Assembly (NCBI GenBank): GCA_050295355.1
Contig: JBNKPL010000095.1
Coordinates: forward strand, 1-8,701
Reading direction: 5' to 3'
DNA from: CBFDBF01 sp050295355
GTDB taxonomy: Bacteria > Pseudomonadota > Gammaproteobacteria > Chromatiales > Chromatiaceae
Length of the DNA stretch: 8,701 bases
Shown: piece by piece, positions 1 to 8,000 of the stretch
How the letters are laid out: each line of letters opens with the position of its first letter
Numbering within the stretch: the stretch's first letter is position 1
The notes under the pieces: generated by a model
Told to the model about the DNA's origin: nothing
Database searches by the model: none
The model's input: the letters and a program-made list of their open reading frames with translations, nothing else
Made by a program: the position numbers and the translations under genes

Positions 1-383
1 TCTACGAAAACTATTTTGCCGGGGGCATAAAAAGCGTTCGTGGATATGAAGGCTATAGCCTGGGTCCGGTGGACTCCAATAACGACCCCCTGGGCGGCAA
101 TCTGAAGCTGGTAGGGAACGCGGAACTTCTGTTCCCAGAGCCTTTTGGTATCGCTCCGGAGACCATCCGGCTGGGTTTGTTCTATGATATCGGGAACGTT
201 TATGACACCAATGGTGTCAATGGAGACGATATCGATCTGGGTGAGCTTCGTCAGTCCGCGGGTGCTTCGGCATCTTGGTTGTCGCCTTTCGGAGCATTTA
301 CGTTCGCCCTGGCCGCTCCCCTGAATGACAAGAGCGGTGACAAAACGGAGACTTTTCAATTTACCTATGGCTCGTCATTTTGA
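1..383 (+). CDS. bamA: BamA outer-membrane assembly factor, C-terminal fragment
   Basis: This is the 3' end of a gene that begins before the window; the reading frame starts at base 3 and gives 126 residues before TGA at 381-383. BamA is the 16-stranded barrel of the BAM complex, which folds and inserts beta-barrel proteins into the outer membrane. The fragment carries the VRGY motif at 36-47, equivalent to the VRGF motif of barrel loop 6 in E. coli BamA, preceded by an FAGG stretch. It then shows alternating polar and hydrophobic barrel strands and ends in the aromatic-terminated strand TFQFTYGSSF, a typical outer-membrane C-terminal signal. The relative TamA is an alternative from the fragment alone, but skp and lpxD immediately downstream make BamA much the better call. 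An internal GTG at 69 is in frame but is not a start, because homology continues upstream of it. Confidence 0.93.
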   Translation, partial: YENYFAGGIKSVRGYEGYSLGPVDSNNDPLGGNLKLVGNAELLFPEPFGIAPETIRLGLFYDIGNVYDTNGVNGDDIDLGELRQSAGASASWLSPFGAFTFALAAPLNDKSGDKTETFQFTYGSSF

Positions 384-392
384 TTGTTAATT

Positions 393-397
393 GGAGG
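393..397 (+). promoter_or_regulatory. Ribosome binding site of skp
   Basis: GGAGG lies at 393-397. It directly abuts an ATG at 398, is 6 bases before a TTG at 404, and is 18 bases before an ATG at 416. Only the TTG at 404 has normal Shine-Dalgarno spacing, so this site decides the start of skp. Confidence 0.7.
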
Positions 398-403
398 ATG
401 ACT

Positions 404-919
404 TTGAAAAAATCAATGAAACTGTTGGTTGCGATCGCATTTCTGGTGGTCGCAGGTGTTGGCACCGCCCAGGCCCAGAATGTGGCAGCGGTAGACTACG
501 GCAAGGCTCTGGAACAGTCCCCGCAGTTTGCGACAATTCAGAAGTCGCTGGAGGCTGACTACAAAAAGAAGACCAGTGCGCTCAATGCCAAGCAGGAAAA
601 GGTCAAGAAGCTGGAAGATCAGCTGAAGAAAGATAAGGACGTGATGAGTGCCGCCGAAGTGAAGCGGCTGGAGCAGGATATCCGGACCCAGCGCCGCAAG
701 CTGAGCTTCGACCTGCAGGAGTCCCGCGACGATTTCAACATGCGCGTGGCCGAAGAGCGCAGAAAGCTGATCCGCCAGATCATCGAAGTCGTGCGCGAGG
801 TTGGCAAGGAAGAGAAATTGGACCTCATTCTGAGCGAAGGTGTTGTCTACGCTAGCCCTGCTGCTGATATCACCGACAAAGTCATCGCACGGATGAAGAG
901 CAAGCACAACGGCAAGTAA
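404..919 (+). CDS. skp: Skp/OmpH periplasmic chaperone
   Basis: Skp is a trimeric periplasmic holdase that binds unfolded outer-membrane proteins leaving the Sec translocon and keeps them soluble for delivery to BAM. From the TTG at 404 the protein is 171 residues. It has a signal peptide of Lys-Lys start, hydrophobic core and AQA cleavage motif, with likely cleavage after residue 24. The mature part of about 147 residues is close to E. coli Skp (141). A short strand (VAAVDYGKAL) opens the mature protein. A long charged, heptad-rich coiled coil of roughly residues 43-130 forms the tentacle arms. A closing segment (LDLILSEGVVYASPAADITDKV) completes the body domain, as is usual for OmpH family members. 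Start codon: TTG 404 fits the GGAGG spacing; ATG 398 or ATG 416 would change only the signal peptide end. It lies 20 bases after bamA, whose product is its functional partner. Confidence 0.93.
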   Translation: MKKSMKLLVAIAFLVVAGVGTAQAQNVAAVDYGKALEQSPQFATIQKSLEADYKKKTSALNAKQEKVKKLEDQLKKDKDVMSAAEVKRLEQDIRTQRRKLSFDLQESRDDFNMRVAEERRKLIRQIIEVVREVGKEEKLDLILSEGVVYASPAADITDKVIARMKSKHNGK

Positions 920-922
920 GGA
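918..922 (+). promoter_or_regulatory. Ribosome binding site of lpxD
   Basis: AAGGA at 918-922 overlaps the skp stop codon (TAA 917-919). It is 6 bases from GTG 929 and 3 bases from TTG 926, which favours the GTG as the start of lpxD. Confidence 0.55.
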
Positions 923-928
923 TCGTTG

Positions 929-1975
929 GTGGCCGGCTTGGGCGTTACTCTTCAAGAGCTGGCAGACCTGGCCGGTGCTAAGTTGTACGGGGATGGCGCC
1001 TGTGTGGTCGACCGTGTGGCCACGCTGAAGAGTGCCGCCCCGGGTTCGATCGCCTTTCTGTCCAATACCCGATATCGGAAACAACTTCGGGAAACTCGGG
1101 CGTCAGCGGTAATCCTGGCGCCCGAGTACCTTGGTGAGTGTCCGGTTAACGCTTTAGTCAGCACCAATCCACGCCTTGCCTATGCGCGCATCAGCAGTCG
1201 GCTGTTTCCAGAGCCGGCTGCCAGGTCAGGCCGTCATCCGACCGCGGTCATTGCCGACAGCGCCAAAGTGGATGCCTCCGCCTGGGTGGGACCCCACTGC
1301 GTGATTGAGGAGAATGCCTGGATCGATAGGTGCGTACAGATCGGCCCCGGTTGTGTGGTCGGTGAGGGCGTCCGGGTCGGTGAGCAATCCAGATTGATCG
1401 CGAATGTAACGCTCTGTAGCAGCGTTGTGCTGGGGAAGCGAGTGTTGATTCATCCGGGGGCGGTGATCGGGAGTGACGGATTCGGACTGGCCAACGACGA
1501 CGGCGCCTGGATCAAGGTGCCGCAGCTTGGGAGCGTGGTGATTGGCGACGACGTGGAGATCGGAGCCAATACCACCATCGACCGCGGGGCGCTGGAAGAC
1601 ACCGTACTGGAGAACGGCGTCAAACTGGACAACCAGATCCAGATCGCCCACAACGTCCGTATCGGGGAGAATACGGCGCTTGCCGGGTGTGTGGGTGTTG
1701 CCGGCTCCACCACCATCGGCCGCAACTGCACCCTGGGTGGTGGCGTTGGTGTTTCCGGACACCTGGAAATTGCGGATAATACCCACTTCTCCGGCCAGAC
1801 CCTGGTGACCAAATCCATCAAGGAGCCGGGCTATTACAGCGGAAACCTGCCGGCGGCGCCCAACGGGGAGTGGCGTAAGGCGGTGGCCCATATCAGGCGC
1901 CTGGAAGAGATGGCCAAGCGCCTGAAGAAGCTGGAGAAAGCGCTTTCGTCACGGGACGGTGACGAGAAGGAATAA
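929..1975 (+). CDS. lpxD: UDP-3-O-(3-hydroxyacyl)glucosamine N-acyltransferase LpxD
   Basis: LpxD transfers an (R)-3-hydroxyacyl chain from ACP to the 2-amino group of UDP-3-O-acylglucosamine, the third step of lipid A synthesis, in the cytoplasm. The protein has 348 residues, close to E. coli LpxD (341). Residues 1 to about 100 form the N-terminal uridine-binding domain. A left-handed parallel beta-helix of hexapeptide repeats follows (about 105-310), with TTIDRGAL, DNQIQIAHNV and SIKEPG motifs. A basic C-terminal helix ends the protein (RLEEMAKRLKKLEKAL). The His of QIAHNV, residue 241 from GTG (codon 1649-1651), matches the catalytic His239 of E. coli; His278 matches E. coli His276. The start could also be the adjacent TTG 926; spacing to AAGGA favours GTG 929. 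The position aligned with the E. coli chain-length residue Met290 is Leu292. Confidence 0.96.
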   Translation: MAGLGVTLQELADLAGAKLYGDGACVVDRVATLKSAAPGSIAFLSNTRYRKQLRETRASAVILAPEYLGECPVNALVSTNPRLAYARISSRLFPEPAARSGRHPTAVIADSAKVDASAWVGPHCVIEENAWIDRCVQIGPGCVVGEGVRVGEQSRLIANVTLCSSVVLGKRVLIHPGAVIGSDGFGLANDDGAWIKVPQLGSVVIGDDVEIGANTTIDRGALEDTVLENGVKLDNQIQIAHNVRIGENTALAGCVGVAGSTTIGRNCTLGGGVGVSGHLEIADNTHFSGQTLVTKSIKEPGYYSGNLPAAPNGEWRKAVAHIRRLEEMAKRLKKLEKALSSRDGDEKE

Positions 1976-2013
1976 GTATCAATATAGCGGCTGACCAGGC
2001 CGTTTCTGGGAGT

Positions 2014-2019
2014 GGGGAG
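2014..2019 (+). promoter_or_regulatory. Ribosome binding site of fabZ
   Basis: GGGGAG at 2014-2019 is 6 bases before TTG 2026 but 15 bases before the in-frame ATG 2035. By spacing it supports TTG as the fabZ start. Confidence 0.55.
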
Positions 2020-2025
2020 AACGCC

Positions 2026-2475
2026 TTGATCAGCATGGACATCAATAAGATATTAAGTTTACTGCCGCACCGCTATCCGTTTTTGTTGATCGACCGGGTT
2101 CTGGAATTCGAACAGGACCAGCGACTGCTGGCGATCAAGAACGTCACCTATAACGAACACTTCTTCAGCGGCCACTTTCCGATTCGGCCGGTGATGCCCG
2201 GGGTGCTGATCGTCGAGGCGATGGCGCAGGCGACCGGCCTGCTGGCCATGGAGTCCCACCCGGAGACGGTCAACGAAAATACCATCTACCTGTTCGTGGG
2301 CATCGACAAGGCCCGCTTCAAACGACCCGTGGAACCGGGTGATCAACTTCATATCGAAGTGAACCAGACCGGGCTCAAGCGGGGCATCGGCATGTTCTCC
2401 TGCACGGCCAGTGTGGATGGCAGTGTTGCCGCCACCGCCGAGATCATGTGCGCGGCCCGGGATTTCGCCCCGTGA
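2026..2475 (+). CDS. fabZ: (3R)-3-hydroxyacyl-ACP dehydratase FabZ
   Basis: FabZ dehydrates (3R)-3-hydroxyacyl-ACP to trans-2-enoyl-ACP in type II fatty-acid elongation, in the cytoplasm. The protein has 149 residues and a single hot-dog fold. Family landmarks are the N-terminal LLPHRYPFLLIDRV stretch (residues 12-25), the active-site segment GHFPIRPVMPGVLIVEAMAQATG with catalytic His50 and Glu64, and the FKRPVEPGDQL segment, which is typical of the family. The start is uncertain by three codons. TTG 2026 has a well-spaced GGGGAG. ATG 2035 gives MDINKI, close to the start of the Pseudomonas protein, but lies far from the ribosome site. It sits between lpxD and lpxA and shares its substrate class with both, so its activity sets how much hydroxyacyl-ACP remains for lipid A. 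The stop overlaps the lpxA start. Confidence 0.96.
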   Translation: MISMDINKILSLLPHRYPFLLIDRVLEFEQDQRLLAIKNVTYNEHFFSGHFPIRPVMPGVLIVEAMAQATGLLAMESHPETVNENTIYLFVGIDKARFKRPVEPGDQLHIEVNQTGLKRGIGMFSCTASVDGSVAATAEIMCAARDFAP

Positions 2476-3242
2476 TCGATTCCCGCGCAGCTATCGACCC
2501 CAAGGCGGAACTGGATGAGGGTGTATCCGTCGGCCCTTTTGCGGTGATCGGTCCCGGGGTTCAGGTGGGGAAGGGCACCACCATAGGCGCCCATGCGGTA
2601 ATTCAGGGTCCTACCACCATCGGCGAGGAGAACCAGATCTTTCAGTTTGCCTCCGTGGGGGACGCCCCGCAGGACAAGAAATACGCCGGGGAGGATACCC
2701 GTCTGGAGATCGGTGATCGCAACGTAATTCGGGAGTTCACCACCCTCAACCGCGGCACGGTGCAGGACACGGGGGTGACCGTGATCGGCTCCGATAACCT
2801 GCTCATGGCCTATACCCACGTGGCCCACGACTGCCGGATTGGCGACCATATCATCATGGCCAACGCCGCCTCTCTGGGCGGCCACGTCACCATCGAGGAC
2901 TGGGCCATCCTGGGCGGCTTCTCCATTGTTCACCAGTTCTGCCGCATCGGCGCCCACAGCTTTAGCGCCATGGGCTCCGTCATCGCCAAGGATGTCCCAC
3001 CCTATGTCATGGTGAGCGGCCATCCGGTCAGCCCCCACGGGATCAACTCCGAGGGCCTCAAACGCCGCGGTTTCGGCGAAGAGGCAATAAAAAAGATCAA
3101 GCGGGCCTACAAGGCGCTGTACAAAGAGCAGTTGAAGCTGAATGCGGCGGCAGAAGTCATTCGTGAACTGGCGCAGGAGTGTCCGGAGGTCGGGTTGATC
3201 GCTGAATTTCTGGATAACAGCGAACGCAGCATTGTCCGCTGA
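2472..3242 (+). CDS. lpxA: UDP-N-acetylglucosamine 3-O-acyltransferase LpxA
   Basis: LpxA transfers an (R)-3-hydroxyacyl chain from ACP to the 3-OH of UDP-GlcNAc, the first step of lipid A synthesis. The protein has 256 residues from GTG 2472. It has an N-terminal left-handed beta-helix of hexapeptide repeats (about 1-180) and a C-terminal helical domain (about 190-256, with the EGLKRRGF motif). His119 in THVAHDC (codon 2826-2828) matches the catalytic His125 of E. coli, and His116 matches His122. One 6-residue helix turn near the N-terminus is absent relative to E. coli (262 residues), as in Pseudomonas LpxA. The position equal to E. coli Gly173 is Met167, which predicts a shorter acyl chain. 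The GTG was chosen because MIDSRAAIDP aligns with the E. coli start (MIDKSAFVHP). It overlaps the fabZ TGA in a GTGA arrangement, which suggests translational coupling; the Shine-Dalgarno is weak. Confidence 0.96.
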   Translation: MIDSRAAIDPKAELDEGVSVGPFAVIGPGVQVGKGTTIGAHAVIQGPTTIGEENQIFQFASVGDAPQDKKYAGEDTRLEIGDRNVIREFTTLNRGTVQDTGVTVIGSDNLLMAYTHVAHDCRIGDHIIMANAASLGGHVTIEDWAILGGFSIVHQFCRIGAHSFSAMGSVIAKDVPPYVMVSGHPVSPHGINSEGLKRRGFGEEAIKKIKRAYKALYKEQLKLNAAAEVIRELAQECPEVGLIAEFLDNSERSIVR

Positions 3243-4392
3243 TTCTCCCAGCCTGCGCATCGGCATCGTAGCCAACGAGGCATCTGGCGATCTTCTGGGC
3301 GCGGGTTTGATGCGTGAGATCCGGGAACGCTATCCCGACGTCCAGTTCGAGGGTGTGGGCGGTCCTGAGATGACAAGTCTGGGCTGCCGCTCCCTGTTTC
3401 CCATGGAACGGCTTTCGGTCATGGGGCTGGTGGAGGTTCTGAAACACCTGCCCGAGCTGCTCTCCATTCGCCGAACGCTGATGAAGCATTTCCTGGAAAA
3501 TCCGCCGGACCTGTTCATCGGCATCGATGCCCCCGATTTCAACCTAGGCCTGGAACGCAGGCTGAAGCAGGCCGCTATCCCCACCGTTCACTATGTCTGT
3601 CCCTCCGTCTGGGCCTGGCGTCCGAAACGGGTGAACAAGGTCCGCAGGGCGGTGGACCTGGTGCTCAGTATCCTGCCCTTCGAAAAGAAGCTATTGGAAG
3701 ATGCAGGCGTAGCCAGCGCCTACGTGGGCCACCCCATGGCCGACGAGATTCCGCTGGAAGTGGATCAAGCTGCCGCCCGGAAACGGCTGGGTCTGGAAGG
3801 TGAGACCCCCATCGTGGCCCTGCTGCCCGGTAGCCGCCGGGGGGAGGTTCAGTCGCTGTCCGCGACTTTTCTGCAAGCGGCCCGCCTCTGCCGGGAGCAA
3901 ATCCCGAATGTCCGTTTTGTAGTGCCGTTGGTGAATCCGGGGATTCGTGCCTTGTTTGAACAGGAACTGGAGCGGATCGCGCCGGATCTTCCCATTACCC
4001 TGGTGGATGGCCAGAGCCGGGAGGTGATGCAGGCCGCCGATGCGGTGCTGGTGGCGTCCGGCACCGCCACCCTGGAGGCGATGCTGCTGAAGCGGCCCAT
4101 GGTGGTGGCCTATCGAGTCCACTGGTTTACCCACTGGCTGCTGATCGATTGCGGCATGCTGAAAATACCCCATGTGGCGCTGGCCAATTTGGTGGCCGGG
4201 GAGGAGATCGCGCCGGAGTATATCCAGGATGCGGCCACACCTGAGGCCCTCTCCACTGCACTGGTCTCTTTACTGAACGCCCCTGAGCGGGTAGCGCGGA
4301 TTCACCAGCGCTCCATGGAACTGCATCGGTCCATGCGCCTCAACGCCAGCCGTACCGCGGCCGAGGCCGTCCTGGGACTGATCGGGAAATAG
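3232..4392 (+). CDS. lpxB: Lipid A disaccharide synthase LpxB
   Basis: LpxB is a GT19 glycosyltransferase with a GT-B fold. It joins UDP-2,3-diacylglucosamine and 2,3-diacylglucosamine 1-phosphate (lipid X) to make the lipid A disaccharide, on the inner face of the cytoplasmic membrane. The protein has 386 residues (E. coli 382). It shows the N-terminal GIVANEASGDLLGAGLM segment, GIDAPDFN with Asp99 equal to the essential Asp98 of E. coli, HYVCPSVWAWRPKRV (residues 120-134), LLPGSRRGEV (198-206, Arg202 equal to E. coli Arg201), and the C-terminal ASGTATLEAML donor-side motif. The start is TTG 3232: a TGA at 3196-3198 closes the frame upstream and the next in-frame ATG (3310) would remove the conserved N-terminus. 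It overlaps lpxA by 11 bases with no clear ribosome site, so translation is probably coupled. Confidence 0.96.
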   Translation: MSADSPSLRIGIVANEASGDLLGAGLMREIRERYPDVQFEGVGGPEMTSLGCRSLFPMERLSVMGLVEVLKHLPELLSIRRTLMKHFLENPPDLFIGIDAPDFNLGLERRLKQAAIPTVHYVCPSVWAWRPKRVNKVRRAVDLVLSILPFEKKLLEDAGVASAYVGHPMADEIPLEVDQAAARKRLGLEGETPIVALLPGSRRGEVQSLSATFLQAARLCREQIPNVRFVVPLVNPGIRALFEQELERIAPDLPITLVDGQSREVMQAADAVLVASGTATLEAMLLKRPMVVAYRVHWFTHWLLIDCGMLKIPHVALANLVAGEEIAPEYIQDAATPEALSTALVSLLNAPERVARIHQRSMELHRSMRLNASRTAAEAVLGLIGK

Positions 4393-4393
4393 C

Positions 4394-4978
4394 ATGGCAA
4401 AGCGCGAGACCCTCTATCTGGCCGGCGTGGATGAAGTGGGGCGCGGTCCCCTGGCGGGACCGGTGGTGGCCGCAGCGGTGATCCTGGACCCGGAACGGCC
4501 TATCGAGGGGCTCAAGGACTCCAAAAAGCTGTCGGAAAAGCGGCGTGAGGAGTTGGCGGAGACGATCCGGGAGAATGCCCTGGCCTGGTGTATTGGCCGG
4601 GCGGAGGTGGATGAGATCGACCGGATCAATATTCTGCAGGCCAGCCTGCTGGCCATGCGGCGGGCGGTGGAGGGATTGCCGCTGCGGGCGGAGCATGCAC
4701 TGGTGGACGGCAACCGCTGCCCTGAACTGTCCTGCAGCGTGGAGGCGATTGTGGGGGGCGACAACACCGTACCCGTGATCAGCGCCGCCTCCATCCTCGC
4801 CAAGGTGGTCCGCGACCGCGAAATGGTGGAACTGGACCGGCTCTACCCCGGCTATGGCCTGGCCAAGCATAAGGGCTATCCCACCAAGCTCCATCTGGAG
4901 GCCTTGAAAACCCTGGGGGTGACGGGGATCCATCGCCGCTCCTTCGGTCCGGTCCGGCGGTTGCTCGGTTCCGGGTAA
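4394..4978 (+). CDS. rnhB: Ribonuclease HII
   Basis: RNase HII cuts RNA in RNA/DNA hybrids and starts removal of single ribonucleotides misincorporated in DNA. The protein has 194 residues (E. coli 198). The metal-binding acidic residues are all present: Asp13 and Glu14 in GVDEVGRGPLAGP, Asp105 in LVDGNRCP and Asp123 in GGDNTVP, equal to E. coli Asp16, Glu17, Asp108 and Asp126. Further family motifs are LKDSKKLSEKRR, ISAASILAKVVRD, HKGYPT and HRRSFGPVRR. It begins with ATG one base after the lpxB stop, with GGGA at 4384-4387 six bases upstream. It is the only gene here with an uncontested ATG start. The tight spacing shows it is co-transcribed with lpxB. Confidence 0.97.
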   Translation: MAKRETLYLAGVDEVGRGPLAGPVVAAAVILDPERPIEGLKDSKKLSEKRREELAETIRENALAWCIGRAEVDEIDRINILQASLLAMRRAVEGLPLRAEHALVDGNRCPELSCSVEAIVGGDNTVPVISAASILAKVVRDREMVELDRLYPGYGLAKHKGYPTKLHLEALKTLGVTGIHRRSFGPVRRLLGSG

Positions 4979-5045
4979 TCCCAAAAGGGAGATGACCACG
5001 TAAATCCCCGGGACAGACCCGCCCCGGTTTGGGTAAGATTCTCTG

Positions 5046-8000
5046 GTGGAATCTTCATTCGTTCATCTTCGCGTTCACTCCGAATACTCCCTGGTCGACG
5101 GCCTGGTGCGCGTCAAGCCGCTGGTGGGTGCGGTGGCGGCTGCCGGCATGCCCGCCGTGGCCGTTACCGACCAGTCCAACCTCTTCGCCATGGTCAAGTT
5201 CTACCGCGCCGCGCTGACCAAGGGGGTGAAGCCCATCGTCGGGGTGGACTGCTGGCTGCGCAACGAACAGGACGTGAACAAGCCGGACCGCCTGCTGCTG
5301 CTGGTGCAGAACAGTGAGGGCTATCGCAATCTCACGGCTCTCATCTCCCGTGGTTATACCGAGGGGCAGCACCTGGGACGGCCCATGCTGAATCGGGAGT
5401 GGTTCCAGGGCTACAGCGAGGGCCTGATCGCGCTTTCCGGGGGGCGGGACGGCGATGTGGGAAAGGCGTTGCTGAGCGGCAACCCCGGGCAGGCGGGAGA
5501 ACTGCTGGATGAGTGGCTGGAGCTGTTCGGCGACCGCTACTACCTGGAGGTGAAGCGTACCGGCCGCCCCTTCGAGGAGGATCTGCTGCACGCCAGCGTG
5601 GAACTGGCGGCGGCCAAAGAGGTGCCGCTGGTGGCCACCAACGACGTGCGGTTCCTTCGCCCGGAAGATTTCGAGGCCCATGAGGTGCGGGTCTGCATCC
5701 ATGAGGGCCGTACCCTGGACGACCCCCGCCGGCCCAAAAACTACAGCGCCCAGCAGTATCTGCGCACGCCCGAGGAGATGGCGGAGCTGTTCTCCGACCT
5801 GCCCGAGGCCCTGGAGAACAGTGTGGAGATCGCCAAGCGCTGCAATCTGGAGCTGACTCTGGGGGAGAACTACCTGCCCGATTTCCCCGTTCCCGAGGGG
5901 ATGACCATTGGCGAGTTTTTTATCCAGGAGTCGAACCGGGGTCTGGCGGAGCGCCTGGAGCAGATACTCGATCCCGGCGATCCCCAGTTCGCGGAGCAGA
6001 AACGGAGCTACCAGGAACGCCTCCAGCTGGAACTGGATGTGATTATCGGGATGGGCTTTCCCGGCTACTTCCTGATCGTTGCCGACTTTATCCGCTGGTC
6101 CAAGGAGAACGGCATCCCCGTAGGGCCGGGCCGCGGTTCCGGCGCCGGCTCCCTGGTGGCCTATGCCCTGGGGATCACCAATCTCGATCCCATCGAACAC
6201 GACCTGCTGTTCGAGCGTTTCCTCAACCCCGAGCGTGTCTCCATGCCCGACTTCGACGTGGACTTCTGCATGGAGGGGCGGGACCGGGTGATCGAATACG
6301 TGGCCCAGCGCTATGGCCGCGAATCGGTCTCCCAGATCATCACCTACGGCAGCATGGCCGCCAAGGCGGTGGTGCGCGACGTGGGGCGGGTGCTCGGCCA
6401 CGCCTACGGCTTTGTGGACCGCATCGCCAAGCTGATCCCCTTCGAGATCGGCATGACCCTGGAGAAGGCCCTGGAGGAGAGTGAGGAGCTGCAGGAGGCC
6501 TATCGGGGCGACGAAGAGGTCAGCGCCCTTATCGACATGGCCAGGAAGTTGGAAGGGCTGGCGCGTAACGCGGGGAAACACGCGGGCGGGGTGGTGATCG
6601 CCCCCACGGTGTTGACCGATTTCACCCCCCTCTACTGCGAACCGGGCGGCGACAACCTGGTCACCCAGTTCAATATGAAATGGGTGGAGCAAGCGGGCCT
6701 GGTGAAGTTCGACTTCCTCGGCCTGCGCACCCTCACCATCGTGGACTGGGCCCTGCAGACCATCAACCGTGAGCGCGCGGCGCAAGGGGAAAAGCCCATC
6801 GATATCGACGCCATCCCCATGGATGACGCGGAGGCGTTCCGGCTGCTCAAGCGCTGTGAGACCACGGCGGTGTTCCAGCTCGAATCCCGCGGCATGAAGG
6901 AGCTGATCAAGAAGCTGCAGCCCGACTGCTTTGACGATATCACCGCCCTGGTGGCCCTGTTCCGTCCCGGACCGTTGCAGTCCGGCATGGTGGACGACTT
7001 CATCGCCCGTAAACACGGCCGCCAGAAGGTGGTCTATCCCCACCCCAAGCTGGAGCCCATCCTGCAATCCACCTACGGCGTCATCCTCTATCAGGAGCAG
7101 GTGATGCAGATCGCCCAGGAACTGGCGGGTTACACCCTGGGCGGCGCCGACCTGCTGCGCCGCGCCATGGGCAAAAAGAAGCCAGAAGAGATGGCCAAGC
7201 AGGGCGAGATCTTCCGCAAGGGGGCCGTGGAGCTGGGGGTGGAGGAGGATACCGCCCGCTACATCTTTGACCTGATGGAGAAGTTCGCGGGCTACGGCTT
7301 CAATAAATCCCACTCCGCCGCCTATGCCCTGGTCTCCTACCAGACCATGTGGCTCAAGGCCCACTACCCGGCGGCCTTCATGGCGGCGGTGCTCTCCGCG
7401 GACATGGACCACACCGACAAGGTGGTGACCATGATCGACGAGTGCCGCTCCATGCGCCTGAAGGTGGAGTCGCCGGACATCAACCAGTCGGAATACCACT
7501 TCACCGTGGGCGAGGGGGGCAGCGTCGTCTACGGCCTGGGCGCCATCAAGGGGGTGGGTGAGTCCGCCATCGAAAGCATCATCGAGGCGCGCCGCGGCGA
7601 GGGGGAGTTCCGGGATCTGTTCGAGTTCTGCCGCCGCATCGATCTGCGCAAGGTCAACCGGCGGGTGCTGGAGTCCCTCATCCGCGCCGGCGCCCTGGAC
7701 TCCCTGGGCGCCAACCGCGCCACCATGATGCAGCAACTGCCCACGGCCCTGAAGATGGCGGAACAACACAACGCCACCCGGGAGGCGGGGCAGAACGACC
7801 TGTTCGGCATGGCGGAGCCCGATCCCGTGGGCGCCCCCGAGGAGCAGTTGATGCTGCAGGCGGTGGAGGAGTGGGAAGAGGAACAGCGGCTGCAGGGAGA
7901 GAAAGAGACCCTGGGGCTTTACCTGACCGGCCATCCCGTGGCGCGCTACGAGCCGGAGCTTCCGGGTCTGGGGATCACCCGCATCGCCACGGTGTTGCAG

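Noticed and set aside
69..383. A separate small gene starting at GTG 69
   Set aside because: It is in frame with the upstream VRGY barrel segment of BamA, so it is the internal part of a gene cut by the window edge.
1988..2002. CGGC/GCCG hairpin in the lpxD-fabZ gap as a regulatory structure
   Set aside because: A 4-pair stem with a 7-base loop is expected by chance in GC-rich DNA.
2448..2471. ATG at 2448 as an earlier lpxA start
   Set aside because: It would overlap fabZ by 28 bases and add MRGPGFRP, which has no counterpart in LpxA; the GTG at 2472 aligns with the family N-terminus.
4979..4990. TCCC-AAAA-GGGA mini-hairpin after rnhB as a terminator
   Set aside because: A 4-pair stem with no T run following is too weak to call.
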